Position numbers and translations under genes: made by a program. From Arthrobacter sp. ISL-65 (lineage in GTDB: Bacteria > Actinomycetota > Actinomycetes > Actinomycetales > Micrococcaceae), in the NCBI RefSeq assembly GCF_018613795.1, contig NZ_JAGGPN010000039.1, positions 1-64,000 on the forward strand: a DNA stretch of 64,000 bases, in the 5' to 3' direction. The notes under the pieces were generated by a model. It was not told where the DNA came from. It worked only from the letters and a program-made list of their open reading frames with translations, and made no database searches. Shown here piece by piece: positions 41,385-50,422 of the stretch. Numbering within the stretch: the stretch's first letter is position 1; each line of letters starts with the position of its first letter.

Positions 41385-41426
41385 CTGTTGCCCGGAATGC
41401 TGCGCTCTTTTTTGGAACAGCACGTG

Positions 41427-42299
41427 CTACTTGAGGAAGCGGGACGTTCTGCGGTCGGCCAGGACCTTGCCGTTGGTCTGACAGGTTGGGCAATACTGCA
41501 GTGCAGTATCCGCGAAGGAGACCTCCCGGACCGTGTCCCCGCATACCGGGCAGGGCTGGCCGGCGCGGCCATGCACATTCATGCCGCTCCGTTTAGCATC
41601 CTTGAGGTCCGCGGGCGCCTTCCCCTGGGCCTGGGCCACTGCGGCTCCCAGGACGGTGTGGATGGCGTCGAACAGGATTTCGACCTTCGCCGGCTCCAGG
41701 GAATTGGCCATGGCGAACGGGGAAACTCTCGCTGCATGCAGGATTTCGTCGCTGTACGCGTTTCCGATTCCGGCAATGACACTCTGGCTCCGCAGCACGC
41801 CCTTGATCTGGTGCGCGTGCCCGGCGAGGATCTCGGCGAACATCTCCCGGCTGAAGGCCGGGGCCAGCGGATCCGGCCCGAGGTCTGCGATGCCGGGAAC
41901 GTCGCCGGGCTTTGACACCACGTAGATTGCCAGGCCCTTCTTGGTGCCGGCCTCGGTCAGGTCGATGCCCAACTTCCCGCCGTCGCCGCCGGCAAGGTGC
42001 AGCCGGGCCGCGATGGGACCCTTGCCGGGCCGGAGCGGATCGGGCGAGGGCTTTTCGGTGTAACGGACCCAGCCCGCCCTGGCGAGATGGAAGACGAAAT
42101 ACAGGCCGTCCGCGTCAATGCTGACGAACTTCCCGAACCGTTCCACTCCGGTGATAACTCGGCCCGCCAGCGCTGTGTAGGGCGGGTCCGCCGTCTTGAG
42201 GACCGCGACGGACAGAATCTGCAGCTTCTCCAGCACCGCGCCTCGCAGCCGTGTGTCGAGGAACGAGCTCAGTGCGGCCACCTCGGGTAGTTCCGGCAT
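41427..42299 (-). CDS. formamidopyrimidine-DNA glycosylase / endonuclease VIII family
   Basis: 290 residues. Starts MPELPEV, where the Pro (after Met removal) and Glu3 are the Fpg/Nei catalytic residues. The C-terminal zinc finger CPVCGDTVREV...YCPTC closes the protein. Removes oxidised bases in base-excision repair. ATG 42299 is dictated by the MPELPEV start. Fpg and Nei subfamilies cannot be separated reliably by eye. Confidence 0.9.
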   Translation of the reverse strand: MPELPEVAALSSFLDTRLRGAVLEKLQILSVAVLKTADPPYTALAGRVITGVERFGKFVSIDADGLYFVFHLARAGWVRYTEKPSPDPLRPGKGPIAARLHLAGGDGGKLGIDLTEAGTKKGLAIYVVSKPGDVPGIADLGPDPLAPAFSREMFAEILAGHAHQIKGVLRSQSVIAGIGNAYSDEILHAARVSPFAMANSLEPAKVEILFDAIHTVLGAAVAQAQGKAPADLKDAKRSGMNVHGRAGQPCPVCGDTVREVSFADTALQYCPTCQTNGKVLADRRTSRFLK

Positions 42300-42381
42300 G
42301 GCACCACTTTGCCACACGGGATGCCGGATTGGGCGGTTCCCGCGGGCCTAATGGCTCATCCGGCGGCCAGGGAGTTGTGCA

Positions 42382-42387
42382 TATACT
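42382..42387 (+). promoter_or_regulatory. probable gcvH -10 element
   Basis: TATACT lies 65 bases upstream of the gcvH start and is close to the sigma-A consensus. No convincing -35. The leader would be about 58 bases. Confidence 0.45.
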
Positions 42388-42452
42388 TTCAACCGGTGGC
42401 TGTTCCCTACGCCTCCGTTGACATTGGTGATTGACCCGATGAAAGGCCCCTG

Positions 42453-42839
42453 ATGAGCAACATTCCCTCTGATCTGTCCTACACCGCCGAACACGAATGG
42501 GTGTCCGCACCGAATGCCGATGGTGTGGTCCGTGTGGGGATCACCGACTTCGCCCAGGACGCCCTCGGGGATGTCGTCTACGCCCAGATGCCCGAAGTTG
42601 GCACCACCGTTAAGGCAAACGACGTCGTCGGCGAGGTTGAGTCCACCAAGAGCGTCAGCGATATTTATGCGCCTGTCTCTGGCGAGATCGTGGCCCGCAA
42701 CGAGGCACTCGACGGCGACTCCGCGCTCATCAACTCTGATCCCTACGGGGATGGCTGGCTCATTGAAGTCAAGCTGGCCGAACCTGATGCAGTGGATTCC
42801 CTGCTCAGTGCATCCGAGTACGAACAACAGGTAGGCTAA
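42453..42839 (+). CDS. gcvH: glycine cleavage system H protein
   Basis: 128 residues. Lipoyl-carrier protein; lipoylated Lys66 is in VGEVESTKSVSDIYAPVSGE. Shuttles methylamine between P, T and L proteins. No gcvT or gcvP is adjacent in the window; the placement beside garA and ftsR matches Rv1826-Rv1828, so it need not signal a local glycine operon. H proteins can also carry octanoate for lipoylation. Confidence 0.95.
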   Translation: MSNIPSDLSYTAEHEWVSAPNADGVVRVGITDFAQDALGDVVYAQMPEVGTTVKANDVVGEVESTKSVSDIYAPVSGEIVARNEALDGDSALINSDPYGDGWLIEVKLAEPDAVDSLLSASEYEQQVG

Positions 42840-42866
42840 AGCTAACCGGTCCCGCTGCCGGCCACC

Positions 42867-42886
42867 GGACTCCAGCCATGGAGTCC
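42867..42886 (+). terminator. weak hairpin between gcvH and the FHA gene
   Basis: 7-bp stem GGACTCC / GGAGTCC, loop AGCCAT, with GC-rich flanks, 28 bases after the gcvH stop. No T run. Possibly a partial terminator. Confidence 0.35.
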
Positions 42887-42984
42887 TGCGGCCGGACGGC
42901 GGGCGGCATATCGGAGTTGCCAGGCAGTTCCGGACGGTACGCGTTGATTGCAGGGGGACATCTGCAACGAATGAGGAGGAATCC

Positions 42985-43461
42985 ATGGTTGGCGGCGAAC
43001 AGAACCACACCAGCGGCGATTACGGCACAGGTGCGGGCAGGGCTTCGGAAACCACCTCGATCAACCTCACCCCGGTTCATGACGAGCCGACGATCGTACC
43101 CAAGCTCTCCCCGGAGGAACGCTCTGCAGTCGAGGCACTGCCCTCCGGCTCCGCCCTGCTCGTGGCCCACAGCGGGCCGAACTCGGGTGCCCGTTTCCTC
43201 CTTGACTCCGATGTCACCACAGCCGGGCGGCACCCGGATGCTGACATTTTCCTCGACGACGTGACGGTCTCCCGCCGCCACGTCGAGTTCCGGCGCACTT
43301 CGCGGAGCTTCGAGGTGGTGGACACCGGAAGCCTGAACGGCACCTATGTCAACCATGACCGCGTGGACAGCGTGGAACTGAGGTCCGGAAACGAAGTCCA
43401 GATTGGCAAGTTCCGCCTCACCTTCTACCTGAGCCCTGCCCGCGCAGCAGGACGCGTCTGA
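42985..43461 (+). CDS. garA: FHA-domain phospho-switch protein (GarA/OdhI)
   Basis: 158 residues. The N-terminal tail carries SETTSINLTP with Thr23-Thr24, the ETTS motif that PknB/PknG-type kinases phosphorylate in GarA and OdhI. The FHA domain is at about 70-145 (TAGRHPDADIFLDD, SRRHVEF, LNGTYVN). Unphosphorylated, it inhibits 2-oxoglutarate dehydrogenase and alters glutamate metabolism; phosphorylation makes the FHA bind its own tail. A PASTA kinase is encoded at 59792 in this window, though several kinases can act. ATG 42985. Confidence 0.93.
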   Translation: MVGGEQNHTSGDYGTGAGRASETTSINLTPVHDEPTIVPKLSPEERSAVEALPSGSALLVAHSGPNSGARFLLDSDVTTAGRHPDADIFLDDVTVSRRHVEFRRTSRSFEVVDTGSLNGTYVNHDRVDSVELRSGNEVQIGKFRLTFYLSPARAAGRV

Positions 43462-43477
43462 TTCGGAGCGGCTGCCT

Positions 43478-44200
43478 GTGGCAATGGCACAACCGGAGCG
43501 CCGGGGACCACTGGTCCTGAACATCGGGGAAGTGCTCGCTCAGTTGAGCGACGACTTTCCGAGCATGACGGCGTCAAAAATCAGGTTCCTTGAGGAAAAA
43601 GGGCTCATCAACCCCCGGCGTACACCCGCGGGCTACCGGCAGTACTCGGACAGCGACGTCGAACGGCTGCGCTTCGTCCTGTCGCTTCAGCGCGACCAGT
43701 ATCTGCCTCTCAAGGTCATCAAGGACTACCTTGACGCCATCGACCGGGGCGAGCGGCCCGAGAACCTCCCGCCCGGGGTTACCGTGTCCCCGCGGATCGT
43801 CTCGGACGAGCTCGCCGCGGAACTGCAGAACAAGTCGCGCAGGCTCAGCGAGGAGCAGCTTCGCGCGGAGTCGGGGGCCAGCGTGCCGCTTCTGCAGTCC
43901 CTCCTCAGCTTCGGCCTCATTGGGCACACCGACGGCAAATTCGACGAGCACGCCCTCCAAGTGGCCCGCGCCTGCGTCCAGCTGGAGAGCCACGGCCTGG
44001 AGCCCCGGCACCTCCGCCCCTTCCAGGCTGCCGCGGAGCGCGAGTTCGGACTTGTGGAACGCGCTGTGGCCACCCTGACCTCGCGCAGGGACGCTGCGTC
44101 ACAGGCCCGCGCTGCGGAAGCCGCCAGGGAAATCAGCGACCTCTGCCTTACCCTGCACCGGGCCCTTGTCCAGGACCGTATCTCGCGGATGGAAATCTGA
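43478..44200 (+). CDS. ftsR: MerR-family regulator FtsR-type
   Basis: 240 residues. N-terminal MerR winged helix (SKIRFLEEKGLINPRRTPAGYRQYSDSDVERLRFVLSLQ). Corresponds to Rv1828, and to FtsR of Corynebacterium, an activator of ftsZ. GTG 43478 is placed by GGAG at 43465-43468; ATG 43484 is an alternative. It overlaps the nuclease start by one base. Confidence 0.9.
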   Translation: MAMAQPERRGPLVLNIGEVLAQLSDDFPSMTASKIRFLEEKGLINPRRTPAGYRQYSDSDVERLRFVLSLQRDQYLPLKVIKDYLDAIDRGERPENLPPGVTVSPRIVSDELAAELQNKSRRLSEEQLRAESGASVPLLQSLLSFGLIGHTDGKFDEHALQVARACVQLESHGLEPRHLRPFQAAAEREFGLVERAVATLTSRRDAASQARAAEAAREISDLCLTLHRALVQDRISRMEI

Positions 44201-44703
44201 TGATCGAAGTCGAGATTGTGGGCGTCCGCATCGAACTGCCTTCAAACCAGCCCCTGGTCCTGCTCCGCGAGATGCACGGAGAACGGCACGTTCCCATCTG
44301 GATCGGGACTCCCGAGGCAAGCGCCATCGCGCTGGCACAGCAGGGCGTGGTGCCGCCACGGCCCATGACGCACGACCTGCTTGTGGACGTCGTGGAGACG
44401 CTTGGCCATTCCGTGGTCAGCGTGAACATCGTGGCCGTGGAGGACAACATCTTCTACGGCCAGCTCCAGTTCGACAACGGCGCCACTGTGAGCTCCAGGG
44501 CGTCCGACGCCCTGGCCATCGCGCTGCGCGCCAAATGCAGGATCTGGTGCGCTGACTCCGTCATGGACGAGGCCGGCGTGCGCATCACCGAGCACGACGA
44601 GGGGGAGGACACGGAGCCCGGCCCCACCGTGGAGGAAGAGCGCGAGCTGCGCAGGTTCCGGGAGTTCCTTGACGACGTCGAGCCCGAGGATTTCGACGGC
44701 TAA
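44200..44703 (+). CDS. bifunctional nuclease family protein (DUF151)
   Basis: 167 residues. DUF151 pattern: VRIELPSNQPLVLLRE, HVPIWIGTPEA and SSRASDALAIALRA. Corresponds to Rv1829. Family members are reported to have RNase and DNase activity; the cellular role is not settled. The C-terminal 30 residues are acidic. It is translationally coupled to ftsR. Confidence 0.9.
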   Translation: MIEVEIVGVRIELPSNQPLVLLREMHGERHVPIWIGTPEASAIALAQQGVVPPRPMTHDLLVDVVETLGHSVVSVNIVAVEDNIFYGQLQFDNGATVSSRASDALAIALRAKCRIWCADSVMDEAGVRITEHDEGEDTEPGPTVEEERELRRFREFLDDVEPEDFDG

Positions 44704-44704
44704 A

Positions 44705-44729
44705 GGTAACGTTAAGGTTAAAGTTAAGG
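44705..44729. repeat. hexamer direct repeat upstream of the ResR-like gene
   Basis: GGTAAC, GTTAAG, GTTAAA, GTTAAG and a final G form four tandem 6-bp units. They lie in the 253-base space between the nuclease and MerR genes and may be a regulatory site; no other feature is seen there apart from a possible long leader. Confidence 0.55.
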
Positions 44730-44956
44730 CTGAAACTTTCGACACGCCCTACTAATCATGCGAACGTCTTTGACCTTGGGCCATGGCAGGCCTAACGTCG
44801 AAGGTACCAAGTTCCCATTGCATACGACAGCGGCGCAAGTCACACTGGAAAGTGCTACTGCGGCCGAATTACAAGCGTGAATTTCATCCGGACTTCATGC
44901 GCGTAGCAGCTGTTGCGGCAACTTCCCCAGGGGAGCTCATGACAAGGAGGATCCAC

Positions 44957-45553
44957 GTGAGTCCGAAAGGCGAAGCAGGCGAGCTGAAGCAGCCCTCGAC
45001 GGCCGGCGTTGCCGTGCCCGCAAGCGGTGCTCAGGGCCTTCTCTTCACTGAGGACCTCCCGGTTCTGGATGAGGACGCCGGCTACCGCGGGCCCACGGCT
45101 TGTAAAGCCGCCGGCATCACGTACCGGCAGCTCGACTACTGGGCCCGCACCGGCCTCGTGGAGCCTGCAGTCCGCGGCGCGGCCGGCTCCGGCTCCCAGC
45201 GGCTCTACGGTTTCCGTGACATCCTGGTCCTGAAGGTGGTCAAGCGGCTGCTGGACACCGGCGTATCGCTGCAGCAGATCCGCAGCGCTGTGGAGCACCT
45301 GCGTGAACGCGGTGTCGAGGACCTGGCCCAGATCACCCTCATGAGCGATGGCGCCAGCGTCTACGAATGCACTTCCGCGGACGAGGTCATCGATCTCGTG
45401 CAGGGCGGTCAGGGCGTGTTCGGCATCGCCGTGGGCCGTGTGTGGCGCGAAGTCGAGGGAAGCCTCGCCTCGCTGCCCAGCGAGCATGCCGGCGAACAGA
45501 CATTCCCGGACGACGAACTCAGCAAGCGCCGCGCGACCCGCAAGATCGGCTAG
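44957..45553 (+). CDS. MerR-family regulator, ResR/McdR (Rv1830) type
   Basis: 198 residues from GTG 44957, chosen because AAGGAGG lies six bases before it; a longer frame to 44783 exists without that support. MerR DNA-binding domain: GYRGPTACKAAGITYRQLDYWARTGLVEP (about 40-70), then a C-terminal helical part. The counterpart Rv1830 (ResR) in M. tuberculosis affects growth, cell division and antibiotic tolerance. Placed after ftsR and bfn in the same order. Confidence 0.88.
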   Translation: MSPKGEAGELKQPSTAGVAVPASGAQGLLFTEDLPVLDEDAGYRGPTACKAAGITYRQLDYWARTGLVEPAVRGAAGSGSQRLYGFRDILVLKVVKRLLDTGVSLQQIRSAVEHLRERGVEDLAQITLMSDGASVYECTSADEVIDLVQGGQGVFGIAVGRVWREVEGSLASLPSEHAGEQTFPDDELSKRRATRKIG

Positions 45554-45578
45554 CGGCGCCAGCCATAAGATTTACGCA

Positions 45579-45610
45579 GAAGGCCGCCTCCCGTCGGGGA
45601 GGCGGCCTTC
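45579..45610. terminator. bidirectional terminator between the MerR gene and a ParA-like gene
   Basis: 14-bp stem GAAGGCCGCCTCCC / GGGAGGCGGCCTTC with a GTCG loop between convergent stop codons. Confidence 0.85.
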
Positions 45611-45651
45611 CGCGTTTGGAGCGGGAGCTTCTGTTTCAGCCGGCGTGCGGT

Positions 45652-46485
45652 TTAGCGGGCACTTCGGCTGCGGCTGGTCTTGTTGGTGGCCAGAAGATTT
45701 CCGAGCAGCGTGTCGTAGAGCCCGGCCGCGGTCTTGGCGGAGTCGCCGGGCCAGTGGTGGACGGAATGGGCCGCGCCCTGGATCTGCTGCCAGTTGGCCT
45801 GCTCCGGGATGTGCGGAGCCAGCAGGAGGTCGCCGAACATTGTCTGCATCTCGGCAAGGCGGAACGCGTGCTCGGAGGACCCGGAGCGAACGCGGTTGGC
45901 CACGATGCCGGCGGGGGACAGGTTCGGCGCGAATTCCTGCCGGAACAGCTGGATGGCCCGCATGGTGCGTTCGGTGCCGGCCACGGAGAAGAGCCCGGGC
46001 TCGGCCACCAGGGCAACCTTGTTGCTTGCCGACCACGCCATGCGGGTCAGCCCGTTCAGGGACGGCGGGCAGTCCACCAGGACGAGCTCGTACGAGTCCG
46101 CGCCGGCCAGTACCGCGGACAGCCTGCGCAAATCGCGCTTGCCAAGGTCCGGACGGTCGTAAATTCCGGTGTACGCGGATCCGACGGCGACGTCGAGGAC
46201 CGCTGGGCCGGAACCGTTGACGGCCGCCCGGCTGATCCAGCCGCTGGGCACGACGTTCTCCGCAAGTCTGGCCTTGCGTGGATTCTTCAGCATCCTGCCG
46301 ATGTCCAGCTTGTCGCTGGGCTGCACGCCGAGGGCTGTGGTTGCGTCGGCATGGGGATCGAGGTCCACTACGAGGGTTGGGATGCCTGCGGCCAGTGCCG
46401 CAGACGCCAGTCCGGTTGTAACGGATGTCTTGCCGACACCGCCCTTGAGGCTGCTGATGCTGACTACTTGCACTTGAGAGACCAA
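45652..46485 (-). CDS. ParA-family ATPase
   Basis: 277 residues. Deviant Walker A KGGVGKTS follows VVSIS; VVDLDPHADATTALGV and LVLVDCPPSLNG are the switch and Walker B regions. It is a solitary ParA with no ParB or kleisin partner beside it. The start is TTG 46485; a GTG four codons further in (VQVVSISS) is an alternative. The cargo is unknown. Confidence 0.85.
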   Translation of the reverse strand: MVSQVQVVSISSLKGGVGKTSVTTGLASAALAAGIPTLVVDLDPHADATTALGVQPSDKLDIGRMLKNPRKARLAENVVPSGWISRAAVNGSGPAVLDVAVGSAYTGIYDRPDLGKRDLRRLSAVLAGADSYELVLVDCPPSLNGLTRMAWSASNKVALVAEPGLFSVAGTERTMRAIQLFRQEFAPNLSPAGIVANRVRSGSSEHAFRLAEMQTMFGDLLLAPHIPEQANWQQIQGAAHSVHHWPGDSAKTAAGLYDTLLGNLLATNKTSRSRSAR

Positions 46486-46831
46486 TACCTAACGCCGGTT
46501 GCCGTGTTGGGGTACGTTCCGTTCCGGTGCTGCCGGAACCGGGGCAGGCTTCCGCCGCCCCATTCATCATATGTTGACCTCGGCCCGAATCCCTTCTTAT
46601 GCGGATCCGGGCATGCCTTCCCGGCCTGCCCGCCTGGCGTCGTCCGTCCGCGGCAGTGCGCCGAAAGCGAATGGTGGTGGTTTAGCGGCAGTAAATATGG
46701 ACCGGCAGTGAATTTGGCCCGGACATGACGGATAATTCTGTGATGGTAGACACAATGATTTGTGTTTCGTCCGGCCCGTCTTACACACTGTGACCACTCA
46801 CCCGATACACCCGCAATGATGCAGGAGAAGT
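46486..46831. promoter_or_regulatory. 346-bp divergent region, ParA-like gene / pyc
   Basis: No gene is seen. A 6-bp inverted repeat ACACAA-TGAT-TTGTGT lies at 46750-46765, about 70 bases before pyc, and could be an operator. GCAGGAGA precedes the pyc ATG. No convincing -35/-10 pair was picked out. Confidence 0.35.
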
Positions 46832-49800
46832 ATGTTTTCCAAGATTCTGGTGGCCAACCGCGGAGAAATCGCAATCCGTGCTTTCCGCGCCGGCTACGAA
46901 CTGGGCGCCAAGACAGTCGCCGTGTTCCCCAACGAGGACCGCAACTCGATCCACCGCCAGAAGGCCGATGAGGCGTATCTGATCGGCGAAGAGGGCCACC
47001 CGGTCCGCGCCTACCTGGACGTCGACGAAGTGGTGCGGGTTGCCAAGGAGTCCGGTGCGGACGCCATCTACCCGGGCTACGGCTTCCTCTCCGAGAACCC
47101 CGACCTTGCGCGTGCCGCGAAGGCGGCAGGCATCACCTTCGTGGGCCCGCCCGCGGAGGTCCTGGAGCTCGCCGGCAACAAGGTGGCCGCCCTGGAGGCC
47201 GCCCGCAAGGCTGGCGTCCCCGTGCTGAAGTCCAGCGCGCCGTCGAAGGACCTTGACGAACTGATCGCTGCTGCGGATGAGATCGGCTTCCCCATTTTCG
47301 CCAAGGCAGTAGCCGGCGGCGGCGGGCGCGGCATGCGCCGCGTCGACACCCGCGAGGCCCTGCCGGAGGCGCTGCAGTCCGCCATGCGCGAGGCCGACGC
47401 AGCCTTCGGTGACCCCACCATGTTCCTTGAGCAGGCCGTGCTCCGCCCGCGCCACATCGAGGTCCAGATCCTGGCCGACGCCGAGGGCAACGTCATGCAC
47501 CTCTTCGAGCGTGACTGTTCCATCCAGAGGCGGCACCAGAAGGTCATCGAGATCGCCCCGGCCCCCAACCTGGACGAAGGCATCCGCCAGGCCCTCTATC
47601 GGGACGCCGTGAAGTTCGCCAAGGCCCTGAACTACGTCAACGCCGGAACGGTTGAGTTCCTGGTGGACACCGTCGGCGAACGCGCCGGCCAGCACGTCTT
47701 CATCGAAATGAACCCCCGCATCCAGGTGGAGCACACCGTCACGGAGGAGGTCACCGACGTCGACCTCGTCCAGGCGCAGTTGCGTATCGCCGCCGGCGAG
47801 ACCCTGGCCGATCTGGGTCTGTCCCAGGAGACCGTCTTCCTCAAGGGTGCCGCGCTGCAGAGCCGCATCACCACCGAGGACCCGGCCAACGGCTTCCGGC
47901 CCGACGTCGGAAAGATCACCGGTTACCGCTCCGCCGGCGGTGCCGGCGTAAGGCTCGACGGCGGCACCGTCTACTCGGGCGCCGAAATCAGCCCGCACTT
48001 CGACTCCATGCTGGTGAAGCTCACCTGCCGCGGCCGGGACTACCCCGCCGCGGTGGCCAGGGCGCGCCGGGCACTGGCGGAATTCCGTATCCGTGGTGTC
48101 TCCACCAACATCTCCTTCCTGCAGGCCGTCCTTGACGACGCCGACTTCATCGCCGGCAACGTGGCCACATCGTTCATCGACGAACGGCCCGAACTGCTGA
48201 AGTCGCGCGTATCCGCGGACCGCGGCACCAAGCTGCTGACCTGGCTGGCCGAGGTCACCGTGAACAAGCCGAACGGCGAACTTCCGGTCCGCACCGACCC
48301 GGCAGACAAGCTCCCGGCCGTCGCCGGAGCCGAGGCACGCCCCGGCTCCCGCCAGCGGCTGCTGGAACTCGGGCCGGAGGGCTTCGCCAAGGCGCTGCGC
48401 GAGCAGAAGGCCGTCGCCGTCACCGACACCACCTTCCGCGACGCCCACCAGTCCCTGCTGGCCACCCGCGTCCGCACGAGGGACCTGGTGGCTGCCGCAC
48501 CCGCGGTCTCCAACCTCCTGCCGGAACTGCTGTCCGTTGAAGCCTGGGGCGGCGCCACCTACGACGTCGCGCTGCGGTTCCTCGGCGAAGATCCCTGGGA
48601 CCGGCTGGCCGCGCTGCGCAAGACCCTGCCGAACATCTGCCTGCAGATGCTGCTCCGCGGCCGGAACACTGTGGGCTACACCCCGTACCCCGAGGAAGTG
48701 ACCGAGGCTTTCGTTAACGAGGCGGCCGCCACCGGCATCGACATCTTCCGCATCTTCGACGCGCTGAACGACGTCAGCCAGATGGCGCCGGCCATCCGCG
48801 CGGTGCGGGCCACCGGCACCGCCGTCGCCGAGGTGGCACTGTGCTACACGGGCGACATGCTGGATCCGGAAGAGAAGCTCTACACGCTGGATTACTACCT
48901 GGGCCTGGCGGACAAGATTGTCGACGCCGGTGCCCACATCCTGGCCATCAAGGACATGGCAGGCCTGCTGCGTCCGGCAGCCGCCGCGAAGCTCGTCTCG
49001 GCGCTGCGGGAACGGTTCGACCTCCCGGTCCACCTGCACACCCACGACACCGCCGGTGGACAGCTGGCCACCCTGATTGCGGCAGCCGACGCAGGCGTCG
49101 ACGCCGTCGATGTGGCCTCGGCGTCCCTGGCTGGCACCACGAGCCAGCCGTCGGCGTCGGCACTGGTTGCGGCCCTGGCCCACACGGAACGTGACACGGG
49201 GCTCAGCCTGGCCGCGGTCTGTTCCCTCGAGCCATACTGGGAGGCCGTGCGCAGGGTTTATGCTCCCTTCGAGTCGGGCCTTCCAGGTCCGACAGGCCGC
49301 GTGTACCAGCACGAAATCCCAGGCGGGCAGCTGTCCAACCTCCGCCAGCAGGCCATGGCGCTGGGCCTGGGCGAACGCTTCGAGGCGATCGAGGACATGT
49401 ACACCGCCGCGGACCGGATCCTGGGCCACCTGGTCAAGGTGACCCCGTCGTCGAAGGTGGTGGGCGACCTTGCCCTGCACCTCGTCGGGCTGAACGCAGA
49501 CCCGGCCGACTTCAACGAGAACCCGCAGAACTATGACATCCCCGACTCCGTCATCGGGTTCCTGTCCGGTGAGCTGGGCGATCCCCCGGGAGGCTGGCCG
49601 GAGCCGTTCCGCACCAAGGCCCTTCAGGGCCGCAGCGTCAAGGTGCGCGACGCCGAGCTGAGCGCCGAGGACAGCGCGGCTCTCCGCGGCGACTCGAAGA
49701 CCCGCCAGCAGACCCTGAACCGGCTCCTTTTCGCGGGGCCGACGAAGGACTACCTCAAGAGCGTCGAGACCTACGGCAACGTGTCGGTCCTGGACACCCG

Positions 49801-50227
49801 CGACTACCTGTACGGCCTGCAGCGCGGCGAAGAGCACGTGATGCAGCTCGAAAAGGGTGTGCGCCTCATCGCGTCCCTGGAAGCTGTGTCGGAGCCGGAC
49901 GAGAAGGGTATGCGCACGGTCATGTGCACGCTCAACGGTCAGTCCCGCCCGGTCTCGGTGCGCGACAAGTCCGTGGTCAGCAATGTGAAGACGGCGGAGA
50001 AGGCTGACGCGTCCGTGCCGGGTCATGTCGCGGCTCCCTTCGCTGGCGCCGTGACGGTCACCGTCAAGGCGGGTGACACCGTCAACGCGGGCGACACGGT
50101 TGCCACCATCGAGGCGATGAAGATGGAGGCATCCATCACGACGCCGGTGGGCGGCAAGGTGACGCGGCTGGCCATTTCCGCTGTGGAACAGGTTCAGGGC
50201 GGTGACCTGCTGATCGTCGTCGAATAG
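46832..50227 (+). CDS. pyc: pyruvate carboxylase
   Basis: 1131 residues, single-chain alpha4 type. Carboxylates pyruvate to oxaloacetate. Biotin carboxylase domain about 1-450 (KILVANRGEIAIR, GGGGRGMR); carboxyltransferase domain about 530-800 (TDTTFRDAHQSLLATRVRT); C-terminal biotinyl domain with Lys1097 in EAMKMEASI. Anaplerotic partner to the dicarboxylate and propionate genes in this window. A hairpin and small repeats follow the stop. Confidence 0.97.
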   Translation: MFSKILVANRGEIAIRAFRAGYELGAKTVAVFPNEDRNSIHRQKADEAYLIGEEGHPVRAYLDVDEVVRVAKESGADAIYPGYGFLSENPDLARAAKAAGITFVGPPAEVLELAGNKVAALEAARKAGVPVLKSSAPSKDLDELIAAADEIGFPIFAKAVAGGGGRGMRRVDTREALPEALQSAMREADAAFGDPTMFLEQAVLRPRHIEVQILADAEGNVMHLFERDCSIQRRHQKVIEIAPAPNLDEGIRQALYRDAVKFAKALNYVNAGTVEFLVDTVGERAGQHVFIEMNPRIQVEHTVTEEVTDVDLVQAQLRIAAGETLADLGLSQETVFLKGAALQSRITTEDPANGFRPDVGKITGYRSAGGAGVRLDGGTVYSGAEISPHFDSMLVKLTCRGRDYPAAVARARRALAEFRIRGVSTNISFLQAVLDDADFIAGNVATSFIDERPELLKSRVSADRGTKLLTWLAEVTVNKPNGELPVRTDPADKLPAVAGAEARPGSRQRLLELGPEGFAKALREQKAVAVTDTTFRDAHQSLLATRVRTRDLVAAAPAVSNLLPELLSVEAWGGATYDVALRFLGEDPWDRLAALRKTLPNICLQMLLRGRNTVGYTPYPEEVTEAFVNEAAATGIDIFRIFDALNDVSQMAPAIRAVRATGTAVAEVALCYTGDMLDPEEKLYTLDYYLGLADKIVDAGAHILAIKDMAGLLRPAAAAKLVSALRERFDLPVHLHTHDTAGGQLATLIAAADAGVDAVDVASASLAGTTSQPSASALVAALAHTERDTGLSLAAVCSLEPYWEAVRRVYAPFESGLPGPTGRVYQHEIPGGQLSNLRQQAMALGLGERFEAIEDMYTAADRILGHLVKVTPSSKVVGDLALHLVGLNADPADFNENPQNYDIPDSVIGFLSGELGDPPGGWPEPFRTKALQGRSVKVRDAELSAEDSAALRGDSKTRQQTLNRLLFAGPTKDYLKSVETYGNVSVLDTRDYLYGLQRGEEHVMQLEKGVRLIASLEAVSEPDEKGMRTVMCTLNGQSRPVSVRDKSVVSNVKTAEKADASVPGHVAAPFAGAVTVTVKAGDTVNAGDTVATIEAMKMEASITTPVGGKVTRLAISAVEQVQGGDLLIVVE

Positions 50228-50270
50228 ATGACTGTTGAGCAGATGACCGGCGGCTAGACGACCGCTGAAT
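50226..50270. repeat. three imperfect 15-bp repeats at the pyc 3' end
   Basis: Units start AGATGACTG, AGATGACCG and AGACGACCG (50226, 50241, 50256). They begin in the pyc stop codon. No function is visible. Confidence 0.6.
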
Positions 50271-50272
50271 AG

Positions 50273-50303
50273 CCTGCAGGGCGGCCTGCGGCCACCCTGC
50301 AGG
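50273..50303 (+). terminator. terminator hairpin after pyc
   Basis: 14-bp stem CCTGCAGGGCGGCC / GGCCACCCTGCAGG with one mismatch and a TGC loop, 46 bases after the pyc stop. No T run. Confidence 0.7.
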
Positions 50304-50422
50304 TAGGGTGGAAGACAGAAAAAAGGTTGTGGGGACGGCGCTGAGCCGCCCCCACAGCCATTTCCGAACCACATTGGTTGCCGGAACCCAGCCGGCAGCC
50401 AGTACGAAACAGAGCGGAAGCC

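Noticed and set aside
42300..42452. Glycine riboswitch before gcvH
   Set aside because: No tandem aptamer pattern is seen in the short leader, and only gcvH is present.
46781..50374. A 1197-codon open frame antisense to pyc
   Set aside because: The sense frame encodes a full pyruvate carboxylase. Long antisense frames are expected at high GC.
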